Assembly: GCF_900313065.1 (NCBI RefSeq)
Contig: NZ_OMPU01000006.1
Span: forward strand, 276,200 to 340,199
Direction of reading: 5' to 3'
Origin: Kiloniella sp. EL199
GTDB lineage: Bacteria > Pseudomonadota > Alphaproteobacteria > Kiloniellales > Kiloniellaceae
DNA length: 64,000 nucleotides
Within the stretch, counting starts at the first letter, position 1, and each line of letters starts with the position of its first letter. A program made the position numbers and the translations under genes. Below, one piece after another: positions 19,979 to 30,243 of the stretch. The notes beneath the pieces are model-generated. The model saw nothing but the letters and a program-made list of their open reading frames with translations. It was not told the origin of the DNA and ran no database searches.

Positions 19979-21664
19979 ATGCGTAAAGCGGTTGTCGCTA
20001 AAAAAGACGAACTCTTTTTCCTGCCCCTTGGTGGTACAGGTGAAATTGGAATGAACCTGAACCTCTATGGCCATGACGGTAAATGGTTGATGGTGGATTT
20101 AGGAATTTCCTTTGCCGATGGGGCACGATATCCGGGTATTGATGTCATTATGCCGGATCCAACCTTTATTGAAGAGCAAAGAGAAAATCTTGTCGGCCTG
20201 GTTTTAACTCATGCGCACGAAGATCACATTGGTGCTGTACCGCATTTATGGTCTGAATTGCGTTGTCCGATCTATTGTACGCCTTTCACCAAGTCCATGG
20301 TCTATTCCAAGTTGGTTGAGGCCGGTATTGAAGATGAAGCAGAAATTACGGTTATTCCGGTTGCGGGTACCTTTACCGCAGGGCCATTTGAAATTGAATT
20401 GGTTTCCATGACCCATTCCATTCCGGAGCCGGCTTCTCTGTTAATCAGAACTGCGTGCGGCACAGTTTTCCATTCAGGTGACTGGAAATTTGACCCAGAA
20501 CCTTTGGTCGGACCGCACTATGACAAAAAGCGTCTTCAGGCTTTGGCTGACGAAGATATTTTGGCGATGATCAGTGATTCAACCAATGTGATGTCAGCCA
20601 GTGAATCCGGTTCCGAAGCATCTGTCCGCAACGGACTTGTTGATGTTATTTCAAAATGCACTGGCCGTGTTGCCGTGACGTGTTTTGCCAGTAACGTCGC
20701 AAGGGTTGAATCTGTTATGAAGGCTGCTGAAATTTGTGGCCGTCGGGTTGTGTTGCTTGGGCGTTCCATGCACAGAATATATGCTGCGGCCCGTGAAAAC
20801 GGTTATCTGAAGAATGTCGCACCGTTGCTGTCCGAGGATGAATTTTCCTATATGCCCAAGAGCGAGGTTCTTGTTCTTTGTACGGGGAGTCAGGGTGAAC
20901 CACGGTCTGCGCTCTCACGCTTGTCAAAAGATGGTTTCAAGCACGTGTATCTGGAAGAGGACGATACGATTATCTTTTCGTCCCGCATAATTCCGGGAAA
21001 TGAGACATCAATTTTCAGATTGCAAAACAACCTGTCTGAATTGGGTGTGCGTGTGATTACTGATCGGGATGAACATGTTCATGTATCCGGCCATCCGGGG
21101 AAAGAAGAAGTTCGCAAGCTTTATGAATGGGTACAACCAAAAATCTCTGTACCGGTTCATGGCGAAGCGCGACATCTGCGCGCCCATGCCAAACTGGCTG
21201 CTGAATGTGGTGTCCAAAATCAGATCGTAGCTAAAAATGGTGACCTTATTCGATTGGCCCCTGGAAAAGCAGAGAAAGTTAAAGAAATAGATTCTGGTCT
21301 TCTGGCTATAGAAGATCGCCGTCTTATTCCGATTGATAGTCCGATTATCAAAGCGCGTCAGAAAATGATGTATAACGGATCGGCGGTTATTTCATTGGTT
21401 ATTGACGAAGCGAACAGATTAGCAGATACGCCACAACTGACTGTTCAGGGAATTCTTGATCTTGATGAGGAGTTTGAGGACTTTGAAGATGTTATCGACT
21501 ATCTGAAAGATATTCTTGGTTCACTGAAAAAATCTGAAATGAAAAATGATACGATTGTTCGCGAAGTTGCCATTCGTGCTGTACGGCGTCATTTCAACAA
21601 GATTTATGACAAGAAGCCTGTTACGGATGTTCATATTATTCGCTTGGCTTCCTATCTGGATTAA
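19979..21664 (+). CDS. rnj: Ribonuclease J
   Basis: Metallo-beta-lactamase/beta-CASP ribonuclease with 5'-3' exonuclease and endonuclease activity, acting in rRNA maturation and mRNA decay in the cytoplasm. 561 residues. The zinc motif THAHEDHIGA gives H78, H80, D82 and H83; a later metal histidine is in SMTHSIPE and the metal aspartate in FHSGDWKFD, with the beta-CASP motif VHVSGHPGKEE beyond. The C-terminal 100 residues form the usual RNase J tail domain. It starts 12 bases after coaX and is followed by mce. Confidence 0.96.
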   Translation: MRKAVVAKKDELFFLPLGGTGEIGMNLNLYGHDGKWLMVDLGISFADGARYPGIDVIMPDPTFIEEQRENLVGLVLTHAHEDHIGAVPHLWSELRCPIYCTPFTKSMVYSKLVEAGIEDEAEITVIPVAGTFTAGPFEIELVSMTHSIPEPASLLIRTACGTVFHSGDWKFDPEPLVGPHYDKKRLQALADEDILAMISDSTNVMSASESGSEASVRNGLVDVISKCTGRVAVTCFASNVARVESVMKAAEICGRRVVLLGRSMHRIYAAARENGYLKNVAPLLSEDEFSYMPKSEVLVLCTGSQGEPRSALSRLSKDGFKHVYLEEDDTIIFSSRIIPGNETSIFRLQNNLSELGVRVITDRDEHVHVSGHPGKEEVRKLYEWVQPKISVPVHGEARHLRAHAKLAAECGVQNQIVAKNGDLIRLAPGKAEKVKEIDSGLLAIEDRRLIPIDSPIIKARQKMMYNGSAVISLVIDEANRLADTPQLTVQGILDLDEEFEDFEDVIDYLKDILGSLKKSEMKNDTIVREVAIRAVRRHFNKIYDKKPVTDVHIIRLASYLD

Positions 21665-21678
21665 AAGGGGTTTTAACA

Positions 21679-22083
21679 ATGATTGGTCGTTTGAATCATG
21701 TGGCGATTGCAGTGCCCGATTTGAATGCAGCAGTAGCTCAATATCGTGATGTGTTAGGGGCGGAAGTAACTGAAGCAGTTGATCAACCTGATCACGGCGT
21801 AACGGTTGTTTTTGTCAATCTTCCCAACACCAAAATAGAATTTCTTTATCCCCTGGGTGAGAATTCGCCGATCAGTAATTTTCTGGAAAAGAACCCCGCA
21901 GGTGGTATTCATCATATCTGTTATGAGGTGGATGATATTATTACTGCACGGGATAAACTTAAGGCAGAAGGGGCAAGAGTTCTTGGAGACGGTGAGCCGA
22001 AAATTGGTGCGCATAACAAACCAGTACTTTTCCTCCACCCAAAAGATTTTTGTGGAACCCTTGTTGAGCTGGAACAGGCTTAA
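21679..22083 (+). CDS. mce: Methylmalonyl-CoA epimerase
   Basis: Interconverts (R)- and (S)-methylmalonyl-CoA in propionate catabolism. 134 residues, a vicinal-oxygen-chelate (glyoxalase-fold) protein. Metal ligands fit the family: the histidine of LNHVAIAVPDL at the N-terminus, the histidine of GGIHHICYEVDD and the C-terminal glutamate of GTLVELEQA. An AGGGG ribosome site lies ahead of the ATG. Its place between RNase J and a DUF1467 gene is common in alphaproteobacteria. Confidence 0.92.
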   Translation: MIGRLNHVAIAVPDLNAAVAQYRDVLGAEVTEAVDQPDHGVTVVFVNLPNTKIEFLYPLGENSPISNFLEKNPAGGIHHICYEVDDIITARDKLKAEGARVLGDGEPKIGAHNKPVLFLHPKDFCGTLVELEQA

Positions 22084-22101
22084 GTCGAGAGAGTATTAAA
22101 A

Positions 22102-22344
22102 ATGAACTGGGTTACAGGTATTCTTGTTTACGTCATTATTTGGTGGTTGATATTTTTCATGGCGCTTCCCTTTGGAGTTCGAGCCGAAGAAAATCCTGAA
22201 GTTGGTCATGAACCCTCAGCGCCAAAAAATCCCATGCTCTGGCGCAAAGCACTGATTACAAGTGCCATTGCGGGTGTTTTGTGGGGTGTTGCCTATTACG
22301 TTATTACCAACAAATTGATCACAATTGGTGAGCTTGCTTATTAG
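22102..22344 (+). CDS. DUF1467 family membrane protein
   Basis: An 80-residue protein with two predicted membrane helices (about 3-24 and 52-74) separated by a proline-rich hydrophilic loop. The segment FFMALPFGVRAEEN after the first helix matches what I recall of the DUF1467 family, whose function is unknown and which usually sits between mce and proS in alphaproteobacteria. It ends 37 bases before a strong terminator, so it is probably the last gene of the nuo-birA-coaX-rnj-mce transcription unit. Confidence 0.85.
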   Translation: MNWVTGILVYVIIWWLIFFMALPFGVRAEENPEVGHEPSAPKNPMLWRKALITSAIAGVLWGVAYYVITNKLITIGELAY

Positions 22345-22380
22345 TCATAGATGGCAAGCAAGAAAGCATTATAGATTTAT

Positions 22381-22420
22381 AAACGGCCTGCTGATAGTAT
22401 CATCAACAGGCCGTTTTTGT
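22381..22420 (+). terminator. Rho-independent terminator after the DUF1467 gene
   Basis: A perfect 10-base-pair stem, AAACGGCCTG at 22381-22390 with CAGGCCGTTT at 22407-22416, closes a 16-base loop and runs into a T-rich stretch (TTTTTGT). It probably ends the long unit that begins with nuoA. Confidence 0.9.
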
Positions 22421-22447
22421 GACTCATTTTCTTAATATGGTGTGGTA

Positions 22448-22912
22448 ATGCTTTGTTATCATTATTTTTATATGCGAGTTTTTTTCCGGGTCTTGGCTAT
22501 GGTGTTCATGTTTTTTCTGGGCATGATTACTGTCGTACATGCGGAAGTAAATTCATCGGAAGATGGTGTGATCACGATTGAGGAAGAAGATTGTCGTCGT
22601 TTGGTATTACACCACCCAAACGATGATGTTGCCTATACACCGGGGGTCACCAAAAGAGGCAAAAAAGTTGTTCCGGCAGATTTGAATGCACAGCCGATTG
22701 TTCTGCCTGAAGTTATTCGTATTCCGATAACCGTTGATATGTTCGAGCGCTATAATATTCCTGCCAACAAAGCGAACTTTGAGGCGAATGCCGAGATTGG
22801 TGTTGTTGAAGTTCACAAAAATGGAGAAGCCTTTTTCAATGGGCAGCGGTTGCAAAGTGAAGAGCAGAGAGAATTATCTCTGAAGTGCCAGGAAATATTA
22901 GACCACGAGTAA
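22448..22912 (+). CDS. Secreted or periplasmic protein of unknown function
   Basis: I cannot name this protein. From ATG 22448 it has about 154 residues; ATG 22472 and GTG 22442 are alternative starts. A hydrophobic N-terminal segment ending VVHAEV looks like a Sec signal peptide cut after HA. The mature part is about 120 residues, without further membrane helices, and holds two cysteines (in EEDCRRLV and LSLKCQEI) that could form a disulfide. The middle, DDVAYTPGVTKRGKKVVPADL, then IRIPITVDMF, resembles unnamed proteins I recall beside proS in related bacteria. It lies between a terminator and proS, so it probably has its own promoter. Confidence 0.75.
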   Translation: MLCYHYFYMRVFFRVLAMVFMFFLGMITVVHAEVNSSEDGVITIEEEDCRRLVLHHPNDDVAYTPGVTKRGKKVVPADLNAQPIVLPEVIRIPITVDMFERYNIPANKANFEANAEIGVVEVHKNGEAFFNGQRLQSEEQRELSLKCQEILDHE

Positions 22913-23085
22913 TTTTATTGTTTGTTCCCTGATATCCTGTGAAGGGAAAATTTCTTAGGAAAAGCTTGTTTTTCTGTCATGGACAAGTGCCATTTCATCC
23001 CATATATATGACCGCATACATTTCAGCCTTATAACTGAATTGTTCCTTATTTATTATTGATCTCATAGCATTCCAGGATATCCAG

Positions 23086-24405
23086 ATGCGCCTTTCTGCT
23101 TATTTCCTTCCAACACTGAAGGAAAACCCAACCGAGGCACAGATTGTCTCTCACCGTTATATGCTTCGTGCGGGCATGATCCGTCAGGCAACATCTGGAA
23201 TTTATTCTTGGTTGCCGATGGGCCTGAAAGTCCTTCGCAAGGTTGAGCAGATTATCCGTGAAGAGCAAAACCGGGCAGGGGCTCAGGAAATTCTGATGCC
23301 AACTATTCAGCCTGCAGACCTGTGGCGTAAGTCTGGCCGTTATGATGATTACGGCAAAGAGATGCTGCGTATCGAAGATCGTCATGGACGTGATATGCTC
23401 TATGGACCAACCAACGAAGAGATGGTCACAGAAATCTTTGCCAATGCTGTAAAGAGCTATAAAGATCTTCCAAAAAATCTGTATCACATCCAGTGGAAAT
23501 TCCGGGATGAAGTTCGTCCGCGCTTTGGTGTGATGCGTGGTCGTGAGTTCTTTATGAAAGATGCTTATTCTTTCGACATTGATTTCGAGTCAGCCAAAGC
23601 AGCGTACAACCGTATGTTTGTTTCTTACCTACGCACCTTTGAGCGTTTGGGGCTGCGGGCAATTCCAATGGCTGCTGACACAGGACCAATTGGTGGTGAT
23701 CTCAGTCACGAGTTTATCATTCTTGCCGACACGGGTGAGTCCGAGGTGTTCTGTCATTCTGATTTCCTTGAAAAAGCATCTCCTTCTGTTGATGTTGACT
23801 ATAGTGGTGATCTACAGCCGATTGTTGATGACTGGACAAGCATCTATGCGGCAACGGATGAGATGTACGTGAAAGAAGACTTCGAAGGTTCTGTTCCTGA
23901 AGATAAGAGAATGCAGTGTCGCGGTATTGAGGTCGGACATATTTTCCACTTTGGTACAAAATACTCTGAGCCAATGGGGGCTTATGTCCTCAACAGCGAA
24001 GGTGAAAACGTTCCTGTCTTCATGGGGTCCTATGGTATCGGTGTTTCCCGTCTCTTGGGCGCAATCATCGAAGCAAGCCACGATGAGAACGGTATTATCT
24101 GGCCGGAAGCGGTGGCGCCTTATAAAGTTGGCTTGATCAACCTGAAAGCCAAAGATGAATCCTGTGCAAAAGCTTGTGATGATCTCTATCAGAAGTTCAA
24201 TGCTGCTGGTGTTGATTGTCTTTACGATGATCGTGATACTTCTGCTGGTGCTAAATTCAAAGACATGGATCTGATCGGTTTGCCGTGGCAAATGGTTGTC
24301 GGACCACGTGGCCTTAAAAATGGCGTAGTTGAGTTGAAAAATCGCAAGACCGGTGAGAAAGAAGAGCTAACATTGGAAGCTGCGCTTTCTAAATTGGGCC
24401 TTTAG
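23086..24405 (+). CDS. proS: Prolyl-tRNA synthetase
   Basis: Charges tRNA-Pro; a class II aminoacyl-tRNA synthetase. 439 residues, the short bacterial type common in alphaproteobacteria, which lacks the large editing insertion of the E. coli enzyme. Motif 2 is visible as [26 protein letters not shown] without the insertion, and motif 3 as [13 protein letters not shown]; the anticodon-binding domain occupies the last 110 residues. proS followed by lolC-lolD is a conserved alphaproteobacterial arrangement. Confidence 0.96.
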   Translation: MRLSAYFLPTLKENPTEAQIVSHRYMLRAGMIRQATSGIYSWLPMGLKVLRKVEQIIREEQNRAGAQEILMPTIQPADLWRKSGRYDDYGKEMLRIEDRHGRDMLYGPTNEEMVTEIFANAVKSYKDLPKNLYHIQWKFRDEVRPRFGVMRGREFFMKDAYSFDIDFESAKAAYNRMFVSYLRTFERLGLRAIPMAADTGPIGGDLSHEFIILADTGESEVFCHSDFLEKASPSVDVDYSGDLQPIVDDWTSIYAATDEMYVKEDFEGSVPEDKRMQCRGIEVGHIFHFGTKYSEPMGAYVLNSEGENVPVFMGSYGIGVSRLLGAIIEASHDENGIIWPEAVAPYKVGLINLKAKDESCAKACDDLYQKFNAAGVDCLYDDRDTSAGAKFKDMDLIGLPWQMVVGPRGLKNGVVELKNRKTGEKEELTLEAALSKLGL

Positions 24406-24431
24406 TATTTAGACGGGAAGAGAGATAGTCG

Positions 24432-25676
24432 ATGGTTTTTGGTGCTTTTGAGCGCATGGTGGCCTTACGCTACCTCCGGTCCCGTCGTAAGGAAGGGTTT
24501 ATTTCTGTCATTGCGGGCTTTTCTCTTGTTGGCATTGCTCTGGGCGTTGCGACCCTGATTATTGTCATGGCCGTGATGAACGGGTTCCGCCAAGAGCTTC
24601 TTGGCCGCATACTCGGTGTTAATGGCCATCTGGCCGTTGTTGGTGTTCAAGGTGATCTGGTTGATTATGAAACCATTGCGGAACGAGTGAGTGCCTTGTC
24701 CGGCGTAACCAGTGCAACCCCCCAGGTACAGGGGCAGGTTATGGTGACAGCCAGTGGCACCGCTACGGGGGGCTTGGTCCGAGGTATGGCCCCGAAGGAT
24801 CTCAAGGCACGTAAACTGATTGCGGAAAAGATTGTTGCCGGATCACTGGATGATTTCACGGGCGATAATGTTGTTATTGGCGAGCGCCTTGCCAGAAGTT
24901 TGCGCCTTGGTGTCGGAGATAAAATCACGCTGGTATCGCCGAACAGCTCTGTCACTGTATTTGGCTCTATTCCACGTCTCAAAGCCTATACCATTGCTGC
25001 GCTTTTTGACATTGGCATGTATGAGTACGACAGCAGTTTTATTTACATGACACTTGATGCCGCACAGATCTTTTTTGAATTGCCTGAAATGGTAAATACG
25101 ATTGAGGTCTTTGTGGATAATCCTGATCTGACCAATGTTGTGCGCCGTGATATTCACAATGAAATTGGTACGGGAATTGTCACACGGGATTGGCAGCAAA
25201 GTAACGCCAGTTTCTTTAATGCCATTCAGGTCGAACGTAATGTTATGTTCCTGATCCTGTCGCTTATTATCCTCGTTGCGGTTTTTAATATTGTTTCCGG
25301 CCAGATTATGCTGGTGAAGGACAAGGGACGCGATATCGCGATTCTTAGAACAATGGGGGCAACCCGGGGAATGATTCTCAGGGTTTTCTTCCTGAGTGGG
25401 GCATCCATTGGCGTTATCGGGACACTGGCTGGTTTTGTTCTCGGCTTGTCTTTTGCAGAAAACATCGAAACAATCCGGCAGTGGCTGGAAGGCTTGTCCG
25501 GGACCAATCTTTTTGATGCCGAGATCTATTTCCTTTCTAAGTTGCCAGCAGTTGTTGAAACATCTGAAGTTCTTCAGGTCGTTGGCATGGCTCTGTTCTT
25601 TTCATTTCTCGCCCCGATTTTCCCGGCATGGCGCGCAGCACGGTTAGATCCTGTGGAGGCTATTCGTTATGAATAA
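24432..25676 (+). CDS. lolC: Lipoprotein-releasing ABC transporter permease (LolC/E or LolF type)
   Basis: Inner-membrane permease that extracts outer-membrane lipoproteins for LolA, powered by LolD. 414 residues. One N-terminal helix (about 25-48) precedes a large periplasmic domain, then three helices from about 270 onward, the MacB/FtsX topology. The N-terminal [19 protein letters not shown] segment and the C-terminal [13 protein letters not shown] ending are typical. Only one permease gene is present rather than a lolC-lolE pair, so the complex may use two copies, as in LolDF systems. It overlaps lolD by eight bases. Confidence 0.92.
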   Translation: MVFGAFERMVALRYLRSRRKEGFISVIAGFSLVGIALGVATLIIVMAVMNGFRQELLGRILGVNGHLAVVGVQGDLVDYETIAERVSALSGVTSATPQVQGQVMVTASGTATGGLVRGMAPKDLKARKLIAEKIVAGSLDDFTGDNVVIGERLARSLRLGVGDKITLVSPNSSVTVFGSIPRLKAYTIAALFDIGMYEYDSSFIYMTLDAAQIFFELPEMVNTIEVFVDNPDLTNVVRRDIHNEIGTGIVTRDWQQSNASFFNAIQVERNVMFLILSLIILVAVFNIVSGQIMLVKDKGRDIAILRTMGATRGMILRVFFLSGASIGVIGTLAGFVLGLSFAENIETIRQWLEGLSGTNLFDAEIYFLSKLPAVVETSEVLQVVGMALFFSFLAPIFPAWRAARLDPVEAIRYE

Positions 25677-26349
25677 GGAAATGAAAGGCCTATCCCTTGC
25701 CGGTGTAAATAAGACTTATAAACAGGGAGCAAAAGAGCTTCATGTGCTTAATGATGTCAGCTTTGATATCAAGCCGGGGGAGTTGGTTGCGCTGATCGGC
25801 CCTTCCGGGGCGGGTAAGTCAACTTTGTTGCATAGCGCAGGGCTTTTGGAAAAACCTGATAGCGGTGACATTCTGGTTAATGGAACCCCTTCGGCTTCGC
25901 TGAACGATAAAAGCAGAACAGCACTGCGCCGTGATACCATTGGCTTTGTTTATCAATATCATCATCTGCTCCCCGAGTTCTCGGCTGTAGAAAACGTTAT
26001 TCTGCCACAGATGATTACCGGATTATCCCGTAAAAAAGCACATAAACGTGCCAGCGAGCTTCTGGACACTGTCGGTCTTGGCGAACGTATGGTTCATAGA
26101 CCAGCCGAACTTTCTGGTGGTGAGCAGCAACGTGTTGCGATCGCCAGAGCCTTGGCCAATGCACCGTCTGTCCTTCTGGCTGATGAACCAACGGGTAATC
26201 TGGATCCGGAAACGGCAAACAGAGTTTTTGAACTACTTCTAAAACTTGTTCGTTCTGTGGGACTTACAGCCTTGATTGCAACACACAATCATGAATTGGC
26301 GGGACGTATGGATCGGGTCCTTCATTTTGAAAATGGTAAAGTTCGTTAA
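25669..26349 (+). CDS. lolD: Lipoprotein-releasing ABC transporter ATP-binding protein
   Basis: The ATPase of the Lol lipoprotein-sorting transporter. 226 residues. Walker [10 protein letters not shown] is at 44-52, the Q-loop in [13 protein letters not shown] near 96, the ABC signature LSGGEQQR at 148-155, Walker B LLADEP at 169-174 and the switch histidine in ATHNHEL. The QYHHLLPEF segment is typical of LolD-like exporters. Its start lies eight bases inside lolC. Confidence 0.95.
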   Translation: MNKEMKGLSLAGVNKTYKQGAKELHVLNDVSFDIKPGELVALIGPSGAGKSTLLHSAGLLEKPDSGDILVNGTPSASLNDKSRTALRRDTIGFVYQYHHLLPEFSAVENVILPQMITGLSRKKAHKRASELLDTVGLGERMVHRPAELSGGEQQRVAIARALANAPSVLLADEPTGNLDPETANRVFELLLKLVRSVGLTALIATHNHELAGRMDRVLHFENGKVR

Positions 26350-26538
26350 ATTATTTGCCTGAGATATTACTTTGTGAATGCTCGTTAAGTGTCTGTATTT
26401 GAAGTGTAATTGATAATATGAATGAAAGCTCGATGCTGATTGGTGTCGGGTTTTTATTTTGCCTTTTTTGATTAATCTGGAGTATGACTGAGCTTGGAAT
26501 TTTTGCGTTACAGTTTTATTTAGTTTGAGAGTTTCTTT

Positions 26539-29500
26539 ATGGCGTATGCTGACTTTGTTCATCTTCGGGTTCATACAGCTTATTCCCTTTCCGAGGGTGC
26601 TATTAAAGCCAAGGAACTTGTCGAGCTATGCAAAAAACATGATATGCCGGCTGCTGCCATTACGGATAGTAGTAACATGTTTGGGGCACTGGAATTTTCG
26701 CTGACGGCCAAGGGTGCTGGCGTTCAGCCAATTCTCGGTACGCAGTTAATGATTGCGCGTCCTGATGCGAACAAACGAACGGGTGCCATCGTCCCCGAGC
26801 CAGATCAACTCGTTCTTATTGCCCAAAATCAAAAGGGTTATATGAATTTGATGCACCTGATTTCCCACGCCTTCATGGAGACGGAAACTGGTCTGACGCC
26901 ACAGGTCACTCTGGTGGATTTGGAACGCTGTAATGAGGGGCTGATTGTCCTGAGTGCGGGGCCAAAAGGGGCTGTCGGACGTCTGTTGTACGAAAACAGG
27001 GATGCTGATGCTGAGGCTATTTTTACGCAACTGGCAGGTATTTTTCAGGGCCGTTTTTATACTGAGTTGATGCGTCATGGATTAGCAGAAGAGCAAGAAA
27101 TTGAAGATCGTTTGATTGATCTGGCATACAAACATGACGTACCGCTGGTCGCAACAAATGAAGCCTTTTTTGCTGCTGATGATATGTACCTTCCGCATGA
27201 TGCCCTGATTTGTATCGCGGAAGGGGCGTATGTTTCACAAAGTGAGCGTCGTCGGCTGACGTCTGAGCATCGGTTTAAATCTGCCGATGAGATGAAGCGG
27301 CTTTTTGCAGATATACCAGAGGCTATTCAGAACACTCTGGTTATTGCGCAGCGTTGTTCGTGGTTTGTCGAGCCTATTGCCCCGATCCTGCCGCCATTTG
27401 ATACGGGGGATGGGCGCTCAGAAACCGAAGAGTTACGCCATCAATCCGAAGTTGGATTGGAAGGTCGTCTGGAAAAGCACGTCTTTACGTCTGATATGGA
27501 CGAGGCAAAGCGTGAAGAAATTGCAAAACCCTATCGCGATCGTCTTGATTATGAGTTGGGGATTATCGAACAGATGGGGTTTCCCGGCTACTTTCTTATT
27601 GTTGCCGACTTTATTATGTGGGCCAAAGACCACAATATCCCGGTTGGCCCCGGACGTGGATCAGGGGCAGGGTCCGTGGTGGCTTGGGTTCTGACCATTA
27701 CCGATCTTGATCCGCTACGCTGGGGATTGCTTTTCGAGAGGTTCTTGAACCCGGAACGTGTGTCTATGCCTGACTTTGATGTGGATTTCTGTCAGGACAA
27801 GCGTGATCAGGTTATTACCTACGTACAGGATAAATACGGGCGGGATAAGGTCGCGCAAATTATTACCTTTGGTAAACTGCAAGCTCGGGCGGCATTGCGG
27901 GATGTCGGGCGAGTTTTACAGATGCCTTACCCGCAGGTAGATCGCTTGTGTAAGCTTGTACCAAACAACCCGGCCAAACCAACATCATTGCCAGAAGCGA
28001 TTGCACAGGAGCCTCAGCTCAGGGAAATGGCCAGAACGGATGAAACCGTTGATAATCTTTTGAACATTGCGCAAAAGATCGAAGGTTTGTTCCGTCACGC
28101 GTCAACCCACGCTGCGGGTGTTGTGATCGGGGATCGGCCCCTTGATCAGTTGGTGCCACTCTATCGCGATCCGCGTTCAGATATGCCGGTGACCCAGTTC
28201 AACATGAAGTTTGTTGAGCAAGCCGGGTTGGTGAAGTTTGATTTTCTTGGCTTGAAAACTCTGACTGTGTTGGAGCGCGCTTGCGAATTTATTCGCTCTG
28301 CGGGAACGCCGATTAATCTCAGTGAAGTACCACTGGATGACAAAGCTTCTTTTGATTTGCTTGGGCGTGGAGATACCGTTGGTGTTTTCCAGCTGGAATC
28401 CACTGGTATGCGCGATGTTCTCAAGCGCATGAAACCCGACAGGTTCGAGGATATCATCGCGGTCGTGGCCCTCTATCGTCCAGGACCGATGGAGAACATC
28501 CCAAGTTATATTCTTCGCAAAAAAGGCGAAGAGACCTCTGATTACATGCACCCCTTGATCGAAGATATCCTGAAAGAAACCTACGGGATTATGATCTACC
28601 AAGAGCAGGTGATGCAGATTGCCCAGAAGCTCTCTGGCTATTCCCTTGGCGGTGCGGATCTCTTGCGTCGTGCCATGGGTAAGAAGATCCAGGCTGAAAT
28701 GGATGCGCAGCGGAAGATCTTTGTCGAGGGTGCGGTTAAGAACGATGTGAAGGCCGAGAAGGCAGACGAGATCTTTGATCAGGTCAATAAGTTTGCTGGC
28801 TATGGTTTTAACAAAAGTCACGCCGCGGCCTATGCGCTGGTTGCGTATCATACGGCTTATCTAAAGGCGAATTATCCTGTGGAATTCATGGCGGCAACCA
28901 TGACCTATGATATCTCTAACACAGATAAATTGAATATATTCCGGCAAGAACTGTCACGACTTGAAATTCCGTTGCTGGTGCCGGATATCAACAAGTCCTA
29001 TGCCGAGTTCATGGTTGAAACTATGGATGATGGCAACAAAGCGGTTCGTTATGCGATGGCTGCGGTTAAAAATGTCGGTGAGCAAGCCATTGAGAACATC
29101 ACAAACGAGCGTAAGGAAAATGGTCCCTTTAAAGACCTGACTGATTTTGTTGGTCGTGTCGATTCAAAGACGATCAATAAACGACTTGTTGAAAACCTCT
29201 CTAAAGCCGGAGCTTTTGATAGTCTGTCACCTAACAGGCAACAGGTTTTTCTGGGGGCGGAGAACATTGTTCGTAATATTTCTGCGGCAGCACAGGAGCG
29301 AGAGAGTGATCAGGTTAATCTATTTGGTGGTGATGATAACACGACCATGATTGATCTGGCTTTGCCGAAGGTGCCGGATTGGCCTGATCTGGAAAAGCTG
29401 AAACATGAATTTGATGCTATTGGCTTTTACCTCTCTGCACATCCCATTGATACCTATACTCAAATTCTAAAGCGTTTGCGCGCTGTTAATATTGCGGAGG

Positions 29501-30024
29501 CTATTGACCAGACCAAGAAATACAAAGGGCAGGATGGTCCTCTTAAAATTGGTGCCATTGTTGTTGGGAAACAGGAGCGTATTTCCAAGAAGGGCTCTAA
29601 ATTTGCTTTTGTGCAGATTTCTGACGCACATGGTACGATTGAGGCAATGGTCTTTTCGAATGTACTGATGGCTAGCCGCGAAATTCTGGAAAGCAACGTT
29701 CCTTTGTTGGTGATCCTTACAGGAGAAGTGAAGCCGGACGATGATGAACCCAGGTTTCTTCTTCAGGCAGTCACGCCACTTGATGATGCGGCTTCCTTAA
29801 CGGATACGGGCCTGAAACTGTATATTAACTCTGACAAACCTCTGGAGCCGCTCAAAACGATACTAGACAATCATGCGGTAAAGGGACGAGGGCGGATATC
29901 AGTCGTTCTGGGGTTGAAAGACGGTCAGGAGTTGGAATTGGAACTCCCAAAAGGCTATACAGTTTCGCCTTCTATTCGTCAGGCGATCAAAGCGATCGAG
30001 GGTATAGATCTGGAAGAGGTTTAG
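26539..30024 (+). CDS. dnaE: DNA polymerase III subunit alpha
   Basis: Catalytic subunit of the replicative polymerase. 1161 residues, full length. Domains in order: an N-terminal PHP domain (FVHLRVHTAYSLSEGA), palm/fingers with the catalytic aspartates of PDFDVDFCQDKRD, preceded by the GPGRGSGAGS motif, a helix-hairpin-helix region around 800-870 (GYGFNKSHAAAYALVAYH precedes it), and an OB-fold from about 990. It is preceded by a 189-base gap in which I see no firm promoter. Confidence 0.98.
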   Translation: MAYADFVHLRVHTAYSLSEGAIKAKELVELCKKHDMPAAAITDSSNMFGALEFSLTAKGAGVQPILGTQLMIARPDANKRTGAIVPEPDQLVLIAQNQKGYMNLMHLISHAFMETETGLTPQVTLVDLERCNEGLIVLSAGPKGAVGRLLYENRDADAEAIFTQLAGIFQGRFYTELMRHGLAEEQEIEDRLIDLAYKHDVPLVATNEAFFAADDMYLPHDALICIAEGAYVSQSERRRLTSEHRFKSADEMKRLFADIPEAIQNTLVIAQRCSWFVEPIAPILPPFDTGDGRSETEELRHQSEVGLEGRLEKHVFTSDMDEAKREEIAKPYRDRLDYELGIIEQMGFPGYFLIVADFIMWAKDHNIPVGPGRGSGAGSVVAWVLTITDLDPLRWGLLFERFLNPERVSMPDFDVDFCQDKRDQVITYVQDKYGRDKVAQIITFGKLQARAALRDVGRVLQMPYPQVDRLCKLVPNNPAKPTSLPEAIAQEPQLREMARTDETVDNLLNIAQKIEGLFRHASTHAAGVVIGDRPLDQLVPLYRDPRSDMPVTQFNMKFVEQAGLVKFDFLGLKTLTVLERACEFIRSAGTPINLSEVPLDDKASFDLLGRGDTVGVFQLESTGMRDVLKRMKPDRFEDIIAVVALYRPGPMENIPSYILRKKGEETSDYMHPLIEDILKETYGIMIYQEQVMQIAQKLSGYSLGGADLLRRAMGKKIQAEMDAQRKIFVEGAVKNDVKAEKADEIFDQVNKFAGYGFNKSHAAAYALVAYHTAYLKANYPVEFMAATMTYDISNTDKLNIFRQELSRLEIPLLVPDINKSYAEFMVETMDDGNKAVRYAMAAVKNVGEQAIENITNERKENGPFKDLTDFVGRVDSKTINKRLVENLSKAGAFDSLSPNRQQVFLGAENIVRNISAAAQERESDQVNLFGGDDNTTMIDLALPKVPDWPDLEKLKHEFDAIGFYLSAHPIDTYTQILKRLRAVNIAEAIDQTKKYKGQDGPLKIGAIVVGKQERISKKGSKFAFVQISDAHGTIEAMVFSNVLMASREILESNVPLLVILTGEVKPDDDEPRFLLQAVTPLDDAASLTDTGLKLYINSDKPLEPLKTILDNHAVKGRGRISVVLGLKDGQELELELPKGYTVSPSIRQAIKAIEGIDLEEV

Positions 30025-30088
30025 TTCCCTATATCTGATACTTTTCATGATATAATTATGATGAATGCATTTATGGGTGAGAAAAGAC

Positions 30089-30117
30089 TTGCATCCTTTG
30101 CTCTAGAAGAGTATCAC
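30089..30117 (+). promoter_or_regulatory. Candidate promoter of rpsB
   Basis: TTGCAT at 30089-30094, a 17-base spacer and TATCAC at 30112-30117 make a plausible sigma-70 promoter. It leaves an untranslated leader of about 120 bases before rpsB, long enough to hold the kind of autoregulatory structure often found ahead of ribosomal protein S2 genes. I could not fold a specific known motif. Confidence 0.45.
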
Positions 30118-30243
30118 CCGCAACATCACTAAGACAACACGTAGGTCTAACGAGAGCAATTTGTTCGTCGTTTCTGGTGTTTCCATTCTGGATGGAGATT
30201 ACGGCTTACGGAAGTTTAACCGGAAGAGAAAAGGTTTTATTCT

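Noticed and set aside
28177..28851. A 224-codon open frame on the minus strand
   Set aside because: Antisense to the polymerase core of dnaE, with no ribosome site or domain.
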